Below, piece by piece: positions 43,561 to 52,534 of a DNA stretch of 64,000 nucleotides. The stretch lies in contig NZ_JACCBV010000001.1 in assembly GCF_013409785.1 (NCBI RefSeq), positions 1,612,001-1,676,000 of the forward strand, read 5' to 3'. Below the pieces are notes generated by a model. That model searched no databases. It had not been told where the DNA came from and worked only from the letters and a program-made list of their open reading frames with translations. The DNA is from Microbacterium immunditiarum. GTDB taxonomy: Bacteria > Actinomycetota > Actinomycetes > Actinomycetales > Microbacteriaceae. The position numbers and the translations under genes are program-made. The number at the start of each line of letters is the position of its first letter. Position 1 is the stretch's first letter.

Positions 43561-46409
43561 TAGTTGTCGCCGCCGGAGTCGCCCCCGCCGCCGGGGCCGC
43601 CTCCGCCGCCCGGGCCGCCTCCGCCGCCGCAGTCATTGGCCGCGTAGTCGATCGTGATCTGCGTGTTGCGGTTCACGACCGAGCCGGCGGCGGGACTCGT
43701 GCCGGTGGCGCGGGGGTTGTTCACCCCGTCGTCGACGGTGCAGGTGCCGGGCTGGACATTGCCGAAGCCGCTGCGCTGGATGGCTCTGACCGCCTCATCG
43801 AGCGGGCGGCCCGAGACGTCCGGCACAGCGATGCCCTGCCCGTTGCTGGGGTTGATCGTGACAGGAGTTCCGCCCGCGACCTTGCCCGCACCGGGGTTCT
43901 GCGCCGCGACGATGCCCTCGGCCTCAGGGGAGTCGATCGGGTCGCCGACGATGACTTCGAAGCCGGCGTCCTCGAGCGTCTGGCGCGCCTGGTCGACCGG
44001 CATGCCGACCACGTTGGGCAGGTCGGTGAGGACCTGTCTCGTCAGATCCCGATCCGGCTCCGCGAATCGGTCGCCGCCGTATGCGAGGTTCGCGGCGTGC
44101 TGCATCTCGCGCGAGATGATGTACCGCAGATCGGACATCTTCTGGCCGTTGTGCCAGCGCTTGAAGATGTCGCCCTTGCCAGTCGAGTTGCCGACCCACG
44201 TCGCGGTCGCGACCTTCGTGGACGACTGCACGAGCCACGTCTGCCAGCTCTCGTGCGTACCAGTCTTTCCGAGCACGGAGACGCCGTCGTACGGGTTCGC
44301 CCGGTTGCCGGTTCCGCCCCTCATCACGCCCTCCAGCGCGTACGCCGCGGTGGCTGCGACCTTCGGGTCCAGCACCTGCGTGCACGTCGTCTGCGGCGGC
44401 GTGATCTCGTTGCCGTCCGCGTCGATCACCTTGTCGATCGCGCGCGGCTCGCAGTAGATGCCGTTGTTGGCGACGGTGCCGTAGGCGCCCGCCATCGCCA
44501 TCGGAGCGACATTGTTCGAGCCGATGATCGAGAAGAGGTCGTCCATCTTCACAGGGCTGCCGTTGCCGAGCGTCACGCCCATCTTCGTCGCGACGTTCTT
44601 GATGTCGCACAGGTCGAGCTTCTCGGCCATCGCGAAGAAGCCCGTGTTGAGCGAGTCGCGGGTGAACTTCATCGGCGTGCCGACGTAGCCGCGCTGGTTG
44701 TTGAAGTTCTTGACGATCACGTTGTTGGGGTTGACCCAGTCGCCGGGCGCCCCGCCGTTGTCGCTGTTGCAGCTGTTCGTGATCCGCTTGATGGGCCGCA
44801 CGCTGCCGTTCACCACCTCGTTGACCGAGTGGCCCTTCTCGAGCCAGTCGATGAGCGTGAAGAGCTTGAACGTCGATCCCACTTCAAAGCCGCCGGACCG
44901 GCCGTGGTTGTAGTCGGCCGCGAAGACCAGCGAGCTGTAGTTCGGGTCGTTCGCGAGTGCCGCGTCTTCGGAGAACTTGGTGTTCTGCACGATCGAGAGC
45001 ACACGGCCCGTCGTCGCCTCGATGCTGACGCCTGCCGACCCGAATTTGCCGGTGTTCGCGTCGACCATGCCCTCGACAGATGACGGCGCCCAGTCGGCCA
45101 TTGCCTGGGCGGCAGGATTCTGGACACGCGGGTCGAGCGTGGTGTAGATGCTCAGACCGCCGCGCTTGAGCATGTTGGCGCGGTCCTCGTCGTCCTCGCC
45201 GAACGCCGGGTCGGTCTCGACGATCCGCTTGACGTACTGGCAGAAGTACGCGGCGTTTCCGGCGGCGCCGCAACCCGTCGTCGGGCGGTTGATGTTCGGC
45301 GTGATCGGCTCGATCACCGCGGCGTCGTACTGCTCCTTGGTGATCTTGCCGTCGTCGAGCATCCGGCTCAGCACGTAGAGTTGACGGCCCTTCGTCGCCG
45401 AGTAGCCGTCGGCGGCCGCGAGGTACTGCTCTTCGGTGATCTCGCCGTTCGCGAGCTTCGAGTTGAGCGCCCCGACCTGCTGCTTCGCGACGTCGTCGAC
45501 GACGCCGTCGGGCGCCTTGTTGTAGGCGTTCCCGTCACCGTCGAACATCGTGCCGTCCGCGCGATCGATCCGGTACGAGTTCGGGTTCTGCACGATGCCC
45601 GCGAGTGTGGCCGCCTGACCGAGCGTCAGATCCTTCGCCGCGACGCCGAAATAGTACTTCGCCGCAGCGTCGACGCCGTAGGTCGTGCCGCCGAAGTTCG
45701 CGATGTTGAGGTAGCCGAGCAGGATGTCGGTCTTCGAGTAGCGCTGCTCGAGCGAGATCGCGTAGCGCATCTCCTGCAGCTTGCGCTGGTAGCCCTCCAT
45801 ACCCGACGCGGTCGTGGCATCCGTCCAGCAGTTCAGCAGAACCTGCTCACGCGAGATGACCTGCGGGTTGCCTTCCTCGTCCACGACGGGCTCGCCGGCC
45901 TCGTCGAGGACCGGCTCGGCCTTCGCATCGCGCTCGCAGCGCTGGATGAGGATGTTCTTGACGTACTGCTGGCTGATCGACGAACCACCCTGTACCTCGC
46001 CGCCGCCCTGGAAGTTCGACAGGAGGGCACGAGTCGTTCCGATCAGGTCGACGCCGCCGTGCTGGTAGTAGCGCGGGTCCTCACTGGAGAGGATCGCGTC
46101 GTACATGACGGGGGCGACCTCTTCGTAGCTGACCGGCGACCGGTTCTGGTCGTAGAACTTCGCGAGCTCGACGTCCTCGCCCGTGTCGGGGTTCTTGTAG
46201 TACAGCGTCGTCGGCAGCATGAGCTTGTCGATCTCGAGGACGCTCGGCAGGTTGTCGAACATCGTGATCGCGCTCGTGGCCGCCGCCCCGGAAAGGGCGA
46301 TCGCCGGCGTGACGGTGAGGGTGACCAGAACCCCCGCTACAGCGCTGAGGCCCGCGAGTCCCGCGAGGCCTCCGAGCACGCCGCTAGCAGTCCGTTTGGT
46401 ATCAGGCAT
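43560..46409 (-). CDS. Bifunctional penicillin-binding protein with PASTA domains
   Basis: A 949-residue class A PBP. One membrane helix near 10-40, then a GT51 glycosyltransferase domain with AILSSEDPRYYQHGGVDLIG and GGSSISQQYVKN. The transpeptidase domain has the active Ser in GSTFKLFTLID (near 512), the SLN motif in TRDSLNTGFF, and KTGT in VLGKTGTHESW. Two PASTA repeats (VVGMPVDQARQTLEDAGF; PDVSGRPLDEAVRAIQRSGF) and a third partial one precede a glycine-rich tail. It polymerises and cross-links peptidoglycan. ATG 46409 is preceded on the minus strand by TACGAT at 8 bases (leaderless). Confidence 0.95.
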   Translation of the reverse strand: MPDTKRTASGVLGGLAGLAGLSAVAGVLVTLTVTPAIALSGAAATSAITMFDNLPSVLEIDKLMLPTTLYYKNPDTGEDVELAKFYDQNRSPVSYEEVAPVMYDAILSSEDPRYYQHGGVDLIGTTRALLSNFQGGGEVQGGSSISQQYVKNILIQRCERDAKAEPVLDEAGEPVVDEEGNPQVISREQVLLNCWTDATTASGMEGYQRKLQEMRYAISLEQRYSKTDILLGYLNIANFGGTTYGVDAAAKYYFGVAAKDLTLGQAATLAGIVQNPNSYRIDRADGTMFDGDGNAYNKAPDGVVDDVAKQQVGALNSKLANGEITEEQYLAAADGYSATKGRQLYVLSRMLDDGKITKEQYDAAVIEPITPNINRPTTGCGAAGNAAYFCQYVKRIVETDPAFGEDDEDRANMLKRGGLSIYTTLDPRVQNPAAQAMADWAPSSVEGMVDANTGKFGSAGVSIEATTGRVLSIVQNTKFSEDAALANDPNYSSLVFAADYNHGRSGGFEVGSTFKLFTLIDWLEKGHSVNEVVNGSVRPIKRITNSCNSDNGGAPGDWVNPNNVIVKNFNNQRGYVGTPMKFTRDSLNTGFFAMAEKLDLCDIKNVATKMGVTLGNGSPVKMDDLFSIIGSNNVAPMAMAGAYGTVANNGIYCEPRAIDKVIDADGNEITPPQTTCTQVLDPKVAATAAYALEGVMRGGTGNRANPYDGVSVLGKTGTHESWQTWLVQSSTKVATATWVGNSTGKGDIFKRWHNGQKMSDLRYIISREMQHAANLAYGGDRFAEPDRDLTRQVLTDLPNVVGMPVDQARQTLEDAGFEVIVGDPIDSPEAEGIVAAQNPGAGKVAGGTPVTINPSNGQGIAVPDVSGRPLDEAVRAIQRSGFGNVQPGTCTVDDGVNNPRATGTSPAAGSVVNRNTQITIDYAANDCGGGGGPGGGGGPGGGGDSGGDN

Positions 46410-46416
46410 AGGGTCG

Positions 46417-46422
46417 ATCGTA
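46417..46422 (-). promoter_or_regulatory. -10 box of the PBP gene (near leaderless)
   Basis: Minus-strand TACGAT (46422-46417) places the expected transcription start one base before the ATG at 46409. Confidence 0.45.
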
Positions 46423-46524
46423 GGGGAGGTTGCTGGGCGAAGCCTTGGCGGACGTGCCCACTCGGGCGACTTCTCAGCCTCCGAATCCCCGGAAACCCGC
46501 ATCCACGCCTTCTCGAGGAGCCGC

Positions 46525-46746
46525 ATGACCACGTGGGAGTACCTCACCACGCCCCTTCTCATCCACAACACCGCCGCGATCCTCAACAACTGGGGCAAGC
46601 AGGGCTGGGAGCTCGTGCAGGTCGTGCAAGGACCTGAGGGCGGGCTCGTCGCGTACCTCAAGCGCCCCGTGGGTGAGAGCACCGGCGCCGCCAACGCGGG
46701 GCTCGACGCCGCGGCCGAGGCCGCCAAGCAGTTCGGGGAGGCGTGA
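46525..46746 (+). CDS. DUF4177 protein
   Basis: A 73-residue DUF4177-type protein: TTWEYLTTPLLIHNTAAILNNWGKQGWELVQVVQG is the family core of one strand-helix-strand unit with conserved tryptophans, followed by an alanine-rich tail. ATG 46525 has GAGGAG upstream and rules out the longer frame, which is antisense to the PBP gene. It is followed at once by ridA. Function unknown. Confidence 0.85.
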   Translation: MTTWEYLTTPLLIHNTAAILNNWGKQGWELVQVVQGPEGGLVAYLKRPVGESTGAANAGLDAAAEAAKQFGEA

Positions 46747-46747
46747 G

Positions 46748-47207
46748 GTGAGCGTCTCGCAGCGCCTTGCGGAGCTCGGCATCGACCTTCCCGACGTCGT
46801 GCCGCCCGTTGCGGCCTACGTCCCGGCGAAGGTCCACGGCGACCTCGTCTTCACTGCGGGCCAGCTGCCGATGGTGTCGGGCTCGCTGCCCGCGGCGGGC
46901 AAGGTCGGCGACGGGCACGGGCTCGTCCCGGCATCCGACGCCCAGGGCTACGCCCGCACATGCGCGCTCAACGCGCTCGCGGCGGCCGCATCGGCTGTCG
47001 GGGGAGTCGACCGGCTGACCGGTGTCGTCAAGGTCACGGGATTCGTGGCATCCGTGCCCGAGTTCACCGGCCAGCCCGGCGTCGTCAACGGCGCGAGCGA
47101 AGTGCTGGGCGAGATCTTCGGCGAAGCCGGAAGGCACGCGCGCTCCGCGGTCGGCGTGCCCGTGCTGCCGCTCGACGCTCCGGTCGAGGTCGAGGTCGTC
47201 TTCTCGT

Positions 47208-47215
<8 letters not shown>
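46748..47215 (+). CDS. RidA/YjgF-family protein
   Basis: A 155-residue member of the RidA family. AAYVPAKVHGDLVFTAGQLPMVSG, ALNALAAAASAVGGVDRLTGVVKVTGFV and HARSAVGVPVLPLDAPVEVEVVF are the typical strands. Classical RidA enzymes hydrolyse reactive enamines and imines and carry a catalytic Arg near residue 105; the matching segment here reads GRHARSAVG, so the Arg seems retained. GTG 46748 follows the DUF4177 stop by one base. It overlaps the convergent acs gene by 8 bases. Confidence 0.85.
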
Positions 47216-49178
<1,963 letters not shown>

Positions 49179-49302
49179 ACGGAAGCGCTCCTTCGCGGAT
49201 CTCGTTGGCCGGCACGGCTCGGACGACAGGGTCAATCTACCTATGACCCCCCGCACTCACCTACCTCAGCGACGCGCTTCGACACCCGGCGTCTGAGACT
49301 CA

Positions 49303-49316
49303 ACCGATATATCGGT
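49303..49316. promoter_or_regulatory. 14-bp palindromic operator candidate
   Basis: ACCGATATATCGGT is a perfect palindrome. Its left arm with the two preceding bases reads CAACCGAT, which recurs three times before the pilin gene at 51541-51568. It ends 18 bases upstream of the TTGTCG of the promoter that follows. Confidence 0.55.
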
Positions 49317-49334
49317 ACTGAGTGCAGGAATTGT

Positions 49335-49363
49335 TTGTCGGCGGCCTGGATTTTGCGTATGCT
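49335..49363 (+). promoter_or_regulatory. Rightward promoter TTGTCG-17-TATGCT
   Basis: TTGTCG (49335-49340) and TATGCT (49358-49363) are separated by exactly 17 bases. The expected start is near 49370. It is about 215 bases from the Tad ATPase start, with a hairpin in between. Confidence 0.55.
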
Positions 49364-49369
49364 CAACAA

Positions 49370-49475
49370 CGGCCGAACATCGATTCTGGCATTGCGGCAC
49401 CCGAAGCACCCCCCGAACTGCGGTGCCGCGCGCGGCGGCATCCCATTCCCCCCATGGGATGCCGCCCTTAATCTC
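49370..49475 (+). ncRNA. Candidate small RNA or terminated leader
   Basis: A transcript of about 100 bases would run from the promoter at 49335-49363 to the strong hairpin at 49434-49466. The interval contains no protein frame with a ribosome site. It may be a free small RNA or an attenuated leader of the Tad operon. This is a prediction from promoter and terminator alone. Confidence 0.35.
49434..49466 (+). terminator. 13-bp hairpin, probable terminator
   Basis: GGCGGCATCCCAT (49434-49446) and ATGGGATGCCGCC (49454-49466) pair perfectly around a seven-base loop. CTTAATCTCTT follows, a weak U-rich tract. Confidence 0.65.
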
Positions 49476-49491
49476 TTCGCGCAGCATTCGA

Positions 49492-49512
49492 GCGCTCCTC
49501 CCCAAGGAGCGC
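49492..49512 (+). terminator. Second hairpin downstream
   Basis: GCGCTCCT (49492-49499) pairs with AGGAGCGC (49505-49512) around a five-base loop. No U tract follows. With the previous hairpin it makes a two-stem structure before the Tad operon. Confidence 0.45.
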
Positions 49513-49571
49513 CGACACGCCTGATTTCACCGGATGCTCGGCCCAGGCGCCCTGCGCGGCGACGTCCTCCC

Positions 49572-49577
49572 TAGCGT
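49572..49577 (+). promoter_or_regulatory. -10 box of the Tad ATPase gene (near leaderless)
   Basis: TAGCGT ends 8 bases before the ATG at 49585, suggesting a separate, essentially leaderless start for the Tad operon. Confidence 0.4.
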
Positions 49578-49584
49578 CGAACGC

Positions 49585-50625
49585 ATGCCCGAGCCGTTCG
49601 TCGTCCAGCCCCGCGCGGGGATGAGCGCTGCCGCCGTCGAGCCGCCGACGGCGGCAGGGGGCGGGGAGCCGTCCGCGGGGCGGCGGATGCGGCATCCGGC
49701 GCTCGAGCCGTTCGAGCGATACCTCGACGACCCATCGGTGACCGACATCTTCATCAACTCGGGTCAGGGGCTGTTCGTCGATCGCGGCGAGGGCTCGCGC
49801 CGCGCGCCGGAGTGGCGCGCGACCGAGGAGGATGTGCGCGACCTCGCGGTGTCGCTCATCGCGGTCGGCGGACGTCACCTCGACGACGCCGCTCCGGCAG
49901 TGGACGTGCGGCTCGAGGGCGGGGTCCGCGTGCACGCCGTCCTCCCGCCCGTGTCGCCGGACGGGACGGTCATCTCGATCCGGGTTCCGCGCATCGAGCG
50001 TCCCCGGCTCGCCGATCTCGAGGCACGGGGCGCGTTCGACACGCGCGGTCGCGCAGCGCTCGAAGACCTCGTCCGGCGGCGCGAGAACGTCCTCGTGACC
50101 GGCGCCGCGGGCGCGGGCAAGACGACGCTGCTGGCCGCACTGCTCGCGAGCGCGGATCCCTCCGAGCGGATCGTCACCGTCGAAGACGTCGCCGAGCTCG
50201 GCATCGACCACCCCCACCATGTGCGCCTCGAGGCGCGGCAGCCGAACCTCGAAGGGACCGGCGGCATCGCGCTCGACCGGCTCGTCCGCGAGGCGCTGCG
50301 CATGCGGCCCGACCGCCTCGTGGTGGGCGAGTGCCGGGGCGCCGAGGTGCGCGAGCTGCTGTCCGCCCTCAACACCGGACACGACGGAGGCGCCGGCACC
50401 CTGCACGCCAACGGGCTGCATGACGTCCCCGCGCGGCTCGAGGCGCTCGGCGCGCTCGCGGGCCTCGACGATCGCGCGCTCGCCAGGCAGGTCGTGAGCG
50501 CGATCGGCGTCGTGCTCCATGTCCAGCGCACGCCTGACGGCTGTCGGCGCTGGGCTGCGGCGGGCCGGCCGGTGCTCGACGACGCGGGGCGCCTCGCGAT
50601 CGAGGAGGCCTCATGGGCGGCCTGA
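49585..50625 (+). CDS. Tad/Flp pilus assembly ATPase (TadA/CpaF)
   Basis: A 346-residue secretion ATPase that powers Tad pilus assembly. After a disordered N-terminus come PALEPFERYLDDPSVTDIFINSGQGLFVDRG and the Walker A VTGAAGAGKTTLLAALLA. The Asp/His boxes read IVTVEDVAELGIDHPHHVRLEARQPNLEG, Walker B RPDRLVVGECRGAEVREL (VGEVRG is usual), then GHDGGAGTLHANG. ATG 49585 follows TAGCGT. It overlaps the next gene by 13 bases. No prepilin peptidase is in the window. Confidence 0.9.
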   Translation: MPEPFVVQPRAGMSAAAVEPPTAAGGGEPSAGRRMRHPALEPFERYLDDPSVTDIFINSGQGLFVDRGEGSRRAPEWRATEEDVRDLAVSLIAVGGRHLDDAAPAVDVRLEGGVRVHAVLPPVSPDGTVISIRVPRIERPRLADLEARGAFDTRGRAALEDLVRRRENVLVTGAAGAGKTTLLAALLASADPSERIVTVEDVAELGIDHPHHVRLEARQPNLEGTGGIALDRLVREALRMRPDRLVVGECRGAEVRELLSALNTGHDGGAGTLHANGLHDVPARLEALGALAGLDDRALARQVVSAIGVVLHVQRTPDGCRRWAAAGRPVLDDAGRLAIEEASWAA

Positions 50626-51521
50626 TCCGACGTGCCGCCGCGCGATCCGACGAGGCGGATGCCGCGGGCACCGCCCTGACGCTGGCGGTGATGCTCGGCG
50701 CCGGTGTCACGGCGGCCCGCGCGTGGCAGCACCTCGCAGAGTCCGGCGACCCGGGTGCCGTCCGGGTGCACGAGGCGCACGACCGCGGGGCTCCGCTTCC
50801 GACGGCCATCGCTGCGCTGGGCGGACGGTGGATCGACGTGGCGGCAGCGTGGTCGGTCGCGACCGTCGTCGGAGCGCCCCTCGCTGAGACGCTCCGCGCG
50901 ATCGCCGCCTCGATGCGCGATGCGCAGGAGGCGGCCGACGAAGTGCGCGTCGCGCTCGCCGAACCGGCGGCGACGGCCAGGCTCATGGGCTGGCTGCCGC
51001 TCGTCGCGGTCGCCCTCGGCATCGTGCTCGGGTTCGACACGATCGGCGTGCTCCTCGGCAGCCCGTTCGGGATCGCGTGCCTCGGCGCCGGTGTCGCCCT
51101 CATCGTGGCCGCCCGGCTGTGGAACGCGCGCCTCGTCCGTCGTGCGGGCGATGAGGGATCCGTGCCCGGAATCGGGGCCGAGCTGCTCGCGATCGCGCTG
51201 GGCGGCGGGGTCTCGATCGATCGGGCGCGCGACGTGGTCGACGCCGCACGGGCCGAAACCCCGGGCAAGCACGACGCATCGTCGGTCGACGAGATCCTCG
51301 CGCTCTCGCGCTCGGCGGGCGTGCCGGCGGTCGAGCTGCTCCGCGCGAAGGCGGAGCTCGAGCGTCATCGTGCCCGGGTGGAAGGGCGTCTGCACGCCGC
51401 ACAGCTCTCTTCGCGCCTGCTCCTGCCGCTCGGAGTCTGCACGCTGCCGGCATTCCTGCTGCTCGGCGTCGTGCCGATGTTCTTGAGCGTGGTGTCCTCG
51501 ACCGACCTCACGCTTCCCTGA
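50613..51521 (+). CDS. Tad pilus inner-membrane platform protein (TadB/TadC type)
   Basis: A 302-residue type II secretion F-family protein. Two cytoplasmic helical segments (about 15-120 with VATVVGAPLAETLRAIAASMRDAQ; about 170-270 with LGGGVSIDRARDVVDAARA and SAGVPAVELLRAKAELERHRARVEGR) are separated by two membrane helices and followed by a last one (LGVCTLPAFLLLGVVPMFLSVV). Most Tad systems have separate TadB and TadC; here only one such gene is present. ATG 50613 is inside the ATPase gene's end. Confidence 0.85.
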   Translation: MGGLIRRAAARSDEADAAGTALTLAVMLGAGVTAARAWQHLAESGDPGAVRVHEAHDRGAPLPTAIAALGGRWIDVAAAWSVATVVGAPLAETLRAIAASMRDAQEAADEVRVALAEPAATARLMGWLPLVAVALGIVLGFDTIGVLLGSPFGIACLGAGVALIVAARLWNARLVRRAGDEGSVPGIGAELLAIALGGGVSIDRARDVVDAARAETPGKHDASSVDEILALSRSAGVPAVELLRAKAELERHRARVEGRLHAAQLSSRLLLPLGVCTLPAFLLLGVVPMFLSVVSSTDLTLP

Positions 51522-51540
51522 TGTGCCCGCCCGAAAGATG

Positions 51541-51568
51541 CAACCGATCAACCGATAGGTCAACCGAT
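51541..51568. repeat. Three CAACCGAT repeats before the pilin gene
   Basis: CAACCGAT lies at 51541, 51549 and 51561, directly upstream of the AGAGAGGAA ribosome site of the pilin gene. The same octamer is in the palindrome at 49303-49316. The spacing (8 and 12 bases) is not that of a simple slippage repeat, so it may bind a protein. Confidence 0.6.
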
Positions 51569-51582
51569 AGAGAGGAACCCCC

Positions 51583-51807
51583 ATGTCCGTCAACCCGAGC
51601 CCGCTCCGCCGCATCCCGCTCCCGACGCTCACGCGGCGCCGCGCCGCGCACCTCTTCGGCGATGAGACCGGCGCTGCGACGGCCGAGTACGCGATCGCGA
51701 CGATGGCCGCGGTCGCATTCGCGGGACTGCTGGTCGTGATCATGAGGAGCGATGAAGTGCGCGGCATCCTCACCGATCTCGTGCGCCGGGCGCTCACGGT
51801 CGAGTGA
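51583..51807 (+). CDS. DUF4244 Flp-type pilin
   Basis: A 74-residue pilin-like protein. A basic N-terminus is followed by GDETGAATAEYAIATMAAVAFAGLLVVIM, the DUF4244 signature: the glutamate of the EYA motif and a hydrophobic helix, as in Flp prepilins processed by a TadV peptidase. The tail is short (RSDEVRGILTDLVRRALTVE). AGAGAGGAA lies upstream of ATG 51583. It should form the pilus shaft. Confidence 0.9.
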   Translation: MSVNPSPLRRIPLPTLTRRRAAHLFGDETGAATAEYAIATMAAVAFAGLLVVIMRSDEVRGILTDLVRRALTVE

Positions 51808-52157
51808 TCCGCGCTCTCGCCGAACGCGGCTCGCGCCGCGACCGCGGCTCGATCGTCGCCGAGTTCGCGGTCGCGCTGCCCGCCATCGCGCTGGTCCTCC
51901 TGTTCGCCGGTGGGGTGCTCGCGGCCGGCGCACGCCACGTGCGCCTGCAGGACGCGGTCGCCGACGCCGCTCGCCTCGTCGCCCGCGGCGAGCCGGTCGC
52001 GTCAGCCGAGGCCGTGGTGGCCCGCGCGGTCGCCGGTGGCGAGGCATCCGTCGAGCATCGTGACGACCTCGTGTGCGTCGTCGCGTCTGCGCCCGCCGGC
52101 CTCCCGGCCCTGCCGCCGCTGTCGGCCGCGAGCTGCGCGCTCGCGGGAGGGCGGTGA
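51804..52157 (+). CDS. TadE-family pseudopilin
   Basis: A 117-residue TadE-like protein. RDRGSIVAEFAVALPAIALVLLFAGGVLAAG is the TadE/prepilin-like start with Glu five residues into the helix. The exported part has two cysteines (LVCVVASAP, SAASCAL) that may form a disulfide. GTG 51804 overlaps the pilin stop. Probably a minor subunit of the pilus. Confidence 0.85.
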   Translation: MIRALAERGSRRDRGSIVAEFAVALPAIALVLLFAGGVLAAGARHVRLQDAVADAARLVARGEPVASAEAVVARAVAGGEASVEHRDDLVCVVASAPAGLPALPPLSAASCALAGGR

Positions 52158-52160
52158 ATC

Positions 52161-52478
52161 ATGCCGGGCACCGTGCTCGCGGCGGGGGTGGTGGGGTTCG
52201 CGGCATCCGTCGCCGTCGGCCTGTGCGCCGTCACCGCCGCCGCGGTCGCGAGCCAGCGGATCGCGGGTGCCGCCGACGCCGCGGCACTCGCCGCGGCCGA
52301 CACGGCGTCGGGTGCGGCGAGTGGCATCGCATGCGATCGGGCAGCCGAGATCGCGGATGCTGCGGGCGCGCGAGTCGTGTCGTGCGAGGTCGACGGGCTG
52401 ATCGCCACGGTGTCCGTGGCCGGCTCGTTCGGCGTGTCCGACCTCACGGCGTGGGCGAGGGCCGGACCTCAGCCGTGA
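52161..52478 (+). CDS. Rv3654c-like Tad-associated exported protein
   Basis: A 105-residue protein matching the small Rv3654c/TIGR03816 group next to Tad genes in Actinobacteria. It has a membrane or signal helix (VLAAGVVGFAASVAVGLCAVTAAAVASQ), then AGAADAAALAAADTASG and two cysteines. ATG 52161 is 3 bases after the TadE stop. The DEAD-box helicase that often follows in other genera is missing; topA is next. Confidence 0.8.
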   Translation: MPGTVLAAGVVGFAASVAVGLCAVTAAAVASQRIAGAADAAALAAADTASGAASGIACDRAAEIADAAGARVVSCEVDGLIATVSVAGSFGVSDLTAWARAGPQP

Positions 52479-52512
52479 GCGAAGCGCGGTCCGGTTCCCA
52501 GCGAGCGGAGTG

Positions 52513-52518
52513 TATGGT
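52513..52518 (+). promoter_or_regulatory. -10 box of topA
   Basis: TATGGT lies 17 bases before the topA ATG and gives a very short leader, consistent with a separate promoter after the Tad cluster. Confidence 0.45.
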
Positions 52519-52534
52519 TTGCGTCGAAGAAAGG

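Larger units (their letters stand above)
49179..49584. other. 406-bp intergenic region between acs and the Tad cluster
   Basis: It holds, left to right, the acs leader, a 14-bp perfect palindrome (49303), a good rightward promoter (49335-49363), a 13-bp hairpin (49434-49466), a second hairpin (49492-49512) and the TAGCGT box of the Tad operon (49572). No convincing protein-coding frame is seen in it. Confidence 0.6.
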
